DNA of 9,139 nucleotides from CAZWHE01 sp964633825 (GTDB lineage Bacteria; Planctomycetota; B15-G4; CAYZWU01). The position numbers and the translations under genes are program-made. Below the pieces are notes generated by a model. It searched no databases. It saw only the letters and a program-made list of their open reading frames with translations, and was not told the origin of the DNA. The DNA lies in the NCBI GenBank assembly GCA_964633825.1, contig CAZWHE010000158.1, positions 1 through 9,139 of the forward strand, given 5' to 3'. Shown here one piece after another: positions 6,301-9,139 of this stretch (within the stretch, counting starts at the first letter, position 1; the number at the start of each line of letters is the position of its first letter).

Positions 6301-9031
6301 GACGAGGCGCCTTTTTTTCAGCTCCGACGAGCATTCCCGGGCATCCCTTTTTGACGATACGGAGAGCGGCCTCTATTATCATTGGGGCCGGTTCCAGTTT
6401 ATCGGAACATCCCGGGTCGATGAGGGACCCGGCATCAGGCTGTCGATCGGCGGATTCATTACCGAGCGCTTTCTCGACGGCCTGGCCCGCGATCTCGAGT
6501 GCCGGAAGATCGTGATCAGCGCCGCTGCTTCGGGGTTTCCCGTTGTCGGCCGGGGATTCTCCGGTGAGAAGGGATCGTGCGGAATCGATCATGACGCCGT
6601 CAGGGAATGGCTCGACAAACGGAAGGAGCCTTTTATTGGGGAGAGTGGCGGCAAAATTCTGTTCGCTTCCGATTATGTCGCCGGAAAGGGGGGGGAGCTT
6701 TTGAGGGAAGGATCTCTCCTGGTTGAAGCCTACCTTCAGCAAGACGAGTACCTGCTTGAAATTTTTCTGACTCAGGTGGAGATCAAGGAATTCTTTCTCA
6801 TCTTCGGCGTCATTATCCTGGCATCGGCGATTTTCATTGGAACGGTGACGACCTACAGGATCACCCACCCCATCGAGAACCTGGAAAAAGGAGCGGGCGA
6901 GGTGAGCCGGGGCAACCTCGACTACAAGGTCGACGAAACCACGGGCGACGAGATGGGACGCCTGGCCCGGGCTTTCAACCTGATGACGCGGGATCTCAAG
7001 CTCCGTGTGGAGGAACAGCAGCGGCTCAACAAAAACATGAATGAGATGAGCGCTGGCCTCGATTTTCAGGGAAAGGTCGAGGCCGCGATCGCCCTGCTGA
7101 AAGCGGACCTCGGCGCCGATCGGGCCGTGTTCTTTCTCCGCGATCCGCAGATGAACCGTTTTGAAGCGGCCGAGGATACGAAAAAGAAGTGCCGGGGCAT
7201 GACCTGCCCGGCGGGATCGGCTTTTCTGGCCGAAAGCCTGACGAATCCCGATCCCGGCTTCTATCCGGACCCGCCTTCTTCGGAATTCTTCGACAGAATG
7301 GAAGGGATCGAGAAAGAAATCGTTCGTCCCGAGAATCCGCTCGTGGTCCTGCCTCTCCATCTATCGGGCAGGGCTCTGGGCGCCATTCTCCTCGTCCTGC
7401 CTCGAAGGGACGAGAACGAAAGGGCGCCGGCTCTTCCCGGCCTGCCGGTGAACATGGAGTATCTCGAGAGCATGGCCCATCAGATCGCCGGAGCGCTCGA
7501 AAATGCGCGGCTTTACCTGATGGCGATCAGGGATCCGGATACGGGTTTTTATACACGCTCTTTTTTCCAATACCGACTGGCCGAGGAGGTCGACCGGGCT
7601 GTGCGCGCGGGAGGGAAAACAGCTCTCCTTCGCGTGGCACTGGGCAATCTCGATCTCATCAAGAGGGAAGCTTCTCAGGAAAAGGTCCGTTTTCTGATCG
7701 AAGGGATGGCGGCCGCCATCAAGAAAGTCTGCGGCGATATCTATTTCGTGGGCCGCAATACTCCCAGTGAATTCGATATCATCCTGCCCGATGCAGAGAG
7801 AAAAACGGTTCAGGCCCTGGCAGGGTCACTTGTGGGAGAGATGGCCGGAGCGGCCGGTGCCGAGGGAATTTCACCAGATTTCCGTTTCGGCTTGGCTCTC
7901 TGCCCGGATGATGCCTCGAGCGCCCGTTTTCTTCTCGACTCTGTTTCCCGGTCGATCGAAAAATCGTGGGAGGAGAAAGATGCTGAAGAAACTCCGGATC
8001 TGAAGGGCCTTGACATCGATTCCCTGGGATACGTTTTTCAATCAACGGCCATGAGGGACATCCTCCTCAAGATCTCGCGTTTCGCCCAATCGTCCGTTTC
8101 GGTCCTCATTCAGGGTGAAACAGGTGTCGGAAAGGAGGTAGCGGCCGAGATCATCCACCGCTCTTCGAACAGGGTGGATCGCCCCTTTATCCGGCTGAAC
8201 TGTTCGGCCTTGCCCGAATCTCTTCTGGAGAGCGAGCTCTTCGGCCATGAGAAAGGCGCCTTCACTGGAGCGGACAAGAAAAAAGCCGGCCATTTCGAGG
8301 TGGCTGACACGGGAACGCTCTTTCTCGACGAGGTGGGCGACCTCTCTCTCAGGACACAGGCCAAGCTGCTCCGTGTGCTCCAGGACAAGACGATCGAACG
8401 TCTCGGAAGCAGCGGCCGTCCGATCTCGGTCGATGTGAGAATCATTGCCGCAACCAACAAGGATCTCATGGATGAGATCGGAAAGGGTAATTTCCGCGAA
8501 GATCTCTATTACAGACTCAAAGTCATATCGATCACCATACCGCCCCTCCGGGAGCGAAAAGAGGATATCCCCCTCCTTATTCAAAGATTCAGGGAGGAAT
8601 TCGTTCGAGAAAACCGGCGCAATGTGCGCGGCGTCTCTCCGGCGGCGCTCGATCTCTGTTACCGGAATGACTGGCCGGGCAATGTGCGCGAACTGAAGAA
8701 CGTTCTCAACAGGGCGATGTTTTTCATGGAAGGCGACATTGTCGAACCTTCTCACCTCGTTTTCGAATCACTCGATGCCGAACATCGCCCTGCCGGCGGC
8801 GCACCATGGGAAGACGAGGTCTTGAAAAACCTCAAAAGACGTCAGGTCCAGCTCTTGATCCTTCTTCAAACCCGCGGAACGATCACGAACAAGGAATATA
8901 TGGAAATGATGGGAATTTCCTCGAGAACAGGGCTCCGGGATCTGCAGGAGCTGCTCGAACTCGGCCTCATCATCCGGCAAGGATCACGCCGTGCTGCTGT
9001 ATACCGGCTGAAAGAAAGCAGTATTGCCTAA
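3380..9031 (+). CDS. multidomain transmembrane sensor / sigma-54-dependent transcriptional activator
   Basis: A single 1883-residue frame joins extracytoplasmic sensing to a sigma-54 activator. In order: hydrophobic leader (2-11); CBM9-like domain (about 36-246); membrane helices about 264-285 and 302-321; beta-rich extracytoplasmic segment (322-830); helices about 832-852 and 863-887; second extracytoplasmic segment (888-1133); helix about 1136-1157; HAMP (1158-1212); GAF (1222-1380); degenerate GGDEF (1383-1528); sigma-54 AAA+ (1547-1795); winged-helix-like C terminus (1812-1878). Basic residues in the loops at 288-300 and 853-862 and after 1157 fit positive-inside topology, placing both large sensor segments outside and HAMP inside. 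The start at 3380 has GGAAG at 3368-3372, and an in-frame TGA at 3374-3376 excludes an earlier start. The leader lacks a basic residue, so cleavage is uncertain. Family knowledge implies ATP-driven opening of sigma-54 RNA polymerase; ligand and targets are unknown. It follows pnp after 122 bases with its own promoter. Confidence 0.93.
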   Translation: MIIFLAMMIVLQTGDSVPPSEIPPAQKNLTSLPLTTPVIVDGDLSEWDFSEAIVLSGKDQLNFFEGNEISRLWEGESDISAVFYVRHSRGALYIGGRVRDDQFIFNDDCWWRGDALEIFLDVDYEGDRRDNTFSDDDYQIFLMPYSPGRKWGVAYHGRRCLLNDAGFVGVQVAHQEFEGGYGFEAVLPFINFPELNRSERLLGFNIAISDFDQLPDTGERYNYIVCNGKKDIFRYPWNMCRLSLEGEGIGFYRGTGVRQPEPATSLVLVFAVSVLVILVAALFSGTIYNTVQRYFPRWRQYGVALFIFFLFVIFVVPQVIVKWRESGVRSLLEEGSVPLSAVAEELCRDDVSLGRGGLRTPDSILALLTGEMVGIEDDYRYFLVDEASCSKGRESLSGIPFLNYGFSLEEGRDYRFPPPRAEPFSGIALCLSTAFRKPLAMGAASKGVIDNALDLEIRFGSGTAHKVSLPLRDCSAGGAPLGSDFWSLAWRDEDLSWDQYSIDLPGVFSQDPVTAVILRLVDPNVEVRLAGMTGISTAGGHSFFCLGNETITGVPTWLRDGFMPQGCGRTILRTPIAGEESLTGPAVFTLKEPADVLFFVYASKDFSLLDKEKYGEEVARIILRYDDGRSKTTKLLAGVHVDYWSLDLSNHPESMESDIAYQWEDGGVKLHYDILRIDLDKKENPLRSVVVTNSAASGSGFILGAVTAGIRIERGPIANVLLGEQGDSLFVAPAVIEGIRDFRLTLFRDGTAKASSHAGEIADRLVGSALPDETRALLPENDFVFSEPSPFQAGGKRFLGGYMGIPIEGAGRLHLRAALELEPLAAVGRWQKILAVPALVLFLPFFIMFFVDLLGRIRIIRVKLTLLFILTSVIPIVFLSLFMFNLLVSQKNEQTNDRLLDLLTRVNESLENQVRLAEKTGARALNSQELIDLLESPDPDETAVSSFLRRFLEESFSDDGIERAVRLEVEPEEGTRRLFFSSDEHSRASLFDDTESGLYYHWGRFQFIGTSRVDEGPGIRLSIGGFITERFLDGLARDLECRKIVISAAASGFPVVGRGFSGEKGSCGIDHDAVREWLDKRKEPFIGESGGKILFASDYVAGKGGELLREGSLLVEAYLQQDEYLLEIFLTQVEIKEFFLIFGVIILASAIFIGTVTTYRITHPIENLEKGAGEVSRGNLDYKVDETTGDEMGRLARAFNLMTRDLKLRVEEQQRLNKNMNEMSAGLDFQGKVEAAIALLKADLGADRAVFFLRDPQMNRFEAAEDTKKKCRGMTCPAGSAFLAESLTNPDPGFYPDPPSSEFFDRMEGIEKEIVRPENPLVVLPLHLSGRALGAILLVLPRRDENERAPALPGLPVNMEYLESMAHQIAGALENARLYLMAIRDPDTGFYTRSFFQYRLAEEVDRAVRAGGKTALLRVALGNLDLIKREASQEKVRFLIEGMAAAIKKVCGDIYFVGRNTPSEFDIILPDAERKTVQALAGSLVGEMAGAAGAEGISPDFRFGLALCPDDASSARFLLDSVSRSIEKSWEEKDAEETPDLKGLDIDSLGYVFQSTAMRDILLKISRFAQSSVSVLIQGETGVGKEVAAEIIHRSSNRVDRPFIRLNCSALPESLLESELFGHEKGAFTGADKKKAGHFEVADTGTLFLDEVGDLSLRTQAKLLRVLQDKTIERLGSSGRPISVDVRIIAATNKDLMDEIGKGNFREDLYYRLKVISITIPPLRERKEDIPLLIQRFREEFVRENRRNVRGVSPAALDLCYRNDWPGNVRELKNVLNRAMFFMEGDIVEPSHLVFESLDAEHRPAGGAPWEDEVLKNLKRRQVQLLILLQTRGTITNKEYMEMMGISSRTGLRDLQELLELGLIIRQGSRRAAVYRLKESSIA
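3485..4117 (+). other. CBM9-like domain (residues 36-246 of the large protein)
   Basis: The segment starts with P-V-I-V-DGDLSEWD (37-48), continues with ALYIGGRVRDDQF (91-103) and W-W-x-GDALEIFLDVD (110-123), and later D-Y-Q-I-F-L (137-142) and GYGFEAVLPF (180-189). This order matches carbohydrate-binding module family 9 and related sugar-binding domains found on extracellular glycosidases and in some sensors. It lies ahead of the first predicted membrane helix, so it would face the periplasm. Four cysteines (109, 160, 226, 240) could form disulfides there. A sugar ligand is inferred from the family only. Confidence 0.8.
4343..5869 (+). other. extracytoplasmic beta-rich region, possibly two related jelly-roll modules (residues 322-830)
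   Basis: About 500 residues lie between the second and third predicted membrane helices, so they should face outside. Two stretches share an order of features. The first is about 425-535: strand LEIRFGSG, then FWSLAW, D-x-Y-x-I-D-L, strand VILRLVD, and A-G-M-T-G-I. The second is about 585-712: strand IILRYDDGRS, then YWSLDL, Y-x-W, R-I-D-L, strand SVVVTN, and G-A-V-T-A-G-I. The pattern (strand with Y-x-DG, W-x-L, Y-x-W, closing strand with A-x-T) resembles galactose-binding-like beta-sandwich modules attached to glycan-active enzymes. This is by-eye similarity; no named family is claimed. Confidence 0.45.
6041..6778 (+). other. second extracytoplasmic sensor-like segment (residues 888-1133)
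   Basis: This segment lies between the fourth and fifth predicted membrane helices and runs directly into HAMP, the usual position of a CACHE-type sensor in chemoreceptors and sensor kinases. It begins with a long polar helix (about 890-935), as such domains do. I see no decisive CACHE motif, so the assignment rests on position, length (about 245 residues) and helix placement. Confidence 0.45.
6851..7015 (+). other. HAMP linker (residues 1158-1212)
   Basis: Immediately after the last membrane helix comes T-Y-R-I-T-H-P-I-E-N-L, then G-A-G-E-V-S-R-G-N-L-D-Y-K-V and the DEMGRLARAFN-x-M helix (1190-1202). This is the canonical HAMP sequence: proline after the membrane, a GNLDYKV-like connector, then D-E-x-G-x-L-x-x-x-F-N. 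HAMP passes conformational change across the membrane to downstream domains. Confidence 0.92.
7043..7525 (+). other. GAF domain (residues 1222-1382)
   Basis: The segment has the GAF layout: an N-terminal helix, ADRAVFFLRDP (1246-1256), a variable loop, LVVLPLHLSGRALGAILLVLP (1321-1341), and a long C-terminal helix ending in A-G-A-L-E-N-A-R-L-Y (1370-1379). GAF domains bind small molecules or act as dimerisation and signal-relay modules. The ligand is not predictable; cysteines at 1271 and 1276 (K-C-R-G-M-T-C) are notable but unassigned. Confidence 0.82.
7526..7963 (+). other. degenerate GGDEF domain (residues 1383-1528)
   Basis: The domain opens with RDPDTGFYTRSFFQYRL (1384-1400), the counterpart of the D-x-LTG-L-x-N-R-R-x-F-x-x-x-L start of diguanylate cyclase domains. 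The D-x-D-x-F-K position reads G-N-L-D-L-I-K (1422-1428), with Asn at the first metal position, and the GGDEF signature itself reads TPSEF (1461-1465), followed by D-I-I-L-P-D. The later F-R-F-G-L-A strand (1501-1506) fits S-x-G-I-A. With the glycines and metal sites lost, c-di-GMP synthesis is very unlikely. A structural, dimerisation or nucleotide-sensing role is inferred. Confidence 0.75.
8012..8764 (+). other. sigma-54 interaction AAA+ domain (residues 1545-1795)
   Basis: All key parts of a working bacterial enhancer-binding protein are present: Walker A GETGVGKE (1579-1586), L-N-C-S-A-L (1606-1611), ESELFGHEKGAFTGA (1617-1631) with an intact sigma-54-contacting GAFTGA loop, Walker B T-L-F-L-D-E (1646-1651), sensor I AATN (1690-1693), arginine-finger region FREDLYYRL (1705-1713) with R1706 and R1712, and sensor II WPGNVREL (1765-1772). 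Such domains form ring oligomers that use ATP to open promoters held by sigma-54 RNA polymerase. Confidence 0.98.
8810..9019 (+). other. winged-helix-like C-terminal DNA-binding segment (residues 1811-1880)
   Basis: After the AAA+ domain the protein does not end in the usual Fis-like helix-turn-helix. It instead has K-N-L-K-R-R-Q-V-Q-L-L-I-L-L (1816-1829), T-I-T-N-K-E-Y (1834-1840), M-G-I-S-S-R-T-G-L-R-D-L-Q-E-L (1844-1858), LGLIIRQGSRRAAVYRL (1861-1877). The last part is a helix followed by G-L-I-x-x-x-G-x-x-R-x-x-x-Y-x-L, the signature of a winged helix with its beta-wing. DNA binding is inferred from this pattern. Confidence 0.75.
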
Positions 9032-9139
9032 CAAACACCAAACCATTCAGACATATTCCAAAAAATTACGCCATAATGCCGCTCTTTGGCCGAATTCGTC
9101 ACGGTTTTTTCTTGAATTCTAAAATTTATATGAATAATG
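9032..9139 (+). other. AT-rich intergenic end of the window
   Basis: After the stop codon the base composition falls sharply to AT-rich. No hairpin with a T-run, no tRNA and no convincing promoter are visible. Two GAATTC palindromes (9092-9097 and 9114-9119) lie 22 bases apart. The stretch may be an intergenic or promoter region for a gene beyond the window. Confidence 0.4.

Noticed and set aside
6212..7360. 382-codon open frame on the minus strand opposite the large regulator
   Set aside because: It overlaps the HAMP and GAF coding region, whose + frame is clearly real; its translation has no recognisable motif.
7632..7646. TGGCAC sequence resembling the -24 element of a sigma-54 promoter
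   Set aside because: The required GC at the -12 position is absent (the following bases read TGGGCAATC), and it lies inside the GGDEF-like coding region.
3380..9031. Possibility that the long frame is two adjacent genes
   Set aside because: The frame is uninterrupted, membrane topology is consistent from end to end, and HAMP, GAF and AAA+ follow each other with normal linkers. I see no ribosome-binding site with a start that would clearly separate a second gene.
1..9139. CRISPR arrays, tRNA or rRNA genes, insertion sequences
   Set aside because: Coding sequence fills nearly the whole window; no regularly spaced repeats, cloverleaf sequences or transposase motifs were seen.

Overview
The window is bacterial and moderately GC-rich. 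It reads on the + strand throughout and is almost completely filled by four complete genes. The order is a surface lipoprotein gene, the near-universal pair rpsO-pnp (ribosomal protein S15 and polynucleotide phosphorylase), and a very large single gene of 1883 codons. Lineage cannot be fixed from the sequence alone. The lipoprotein signal, the sigma-54 machinery and a periplasm-facing sensor point to a Gram-negative-type (diderm) bacterium. A member of the Acidobacteriota/Aminicenantota-like groups is a guess only.

Layout: 1-15 looks like the last codons of an upstream gene coupled to the lipoprotein gene (17-655, GNA1162/DUF799-like). The 168-base gap 656-823 is a structured leader in front of rpsO. 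It holds a GC-rich hairpin, a long hairpin followed by a T-rich run, and a third small hairpin close to the rpsO start. rpsO (824-1099) and pnp (1116-3257, GTG start) are separated by only 16 bases and form one operon. The gap 3258-3379 carries a consensus extended -10 promoter (TGC-TATAAT), so the large downstream gene probably has its own transcript.

The highlight is 3380-9031. One uninterrupted reading frame joins, from N to C terminus: a short hydrophobic leader, a CBM9-like carbohydrate-binding domain, two membrane helices, about 500 residues of beta-rich extracytoplasmic sequence that looks like two related modules, two more membrane helices, a second extracytoplasmic sensor-like region, a fifth membrane helix, HAMP, GAF, a GGDEF-derived domain whose signature has decayed to TPSEF, a complete sigma-54 activator AAA+ domain with an intact GAFTGA loop, and a winged-helix-like C terminus in place of the usual Fis-type helix-turn-helix. 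Read literally, it is a one-protein, trans-membrane sigma-54 signalling device. It would bind something outside the membrane, probably glycan-like, and directly drive sigma-54 promoters from the membrane, without a separate histidine kinase and response regulator. No target genes or convincing sigma-54 promoter lie inside the window.
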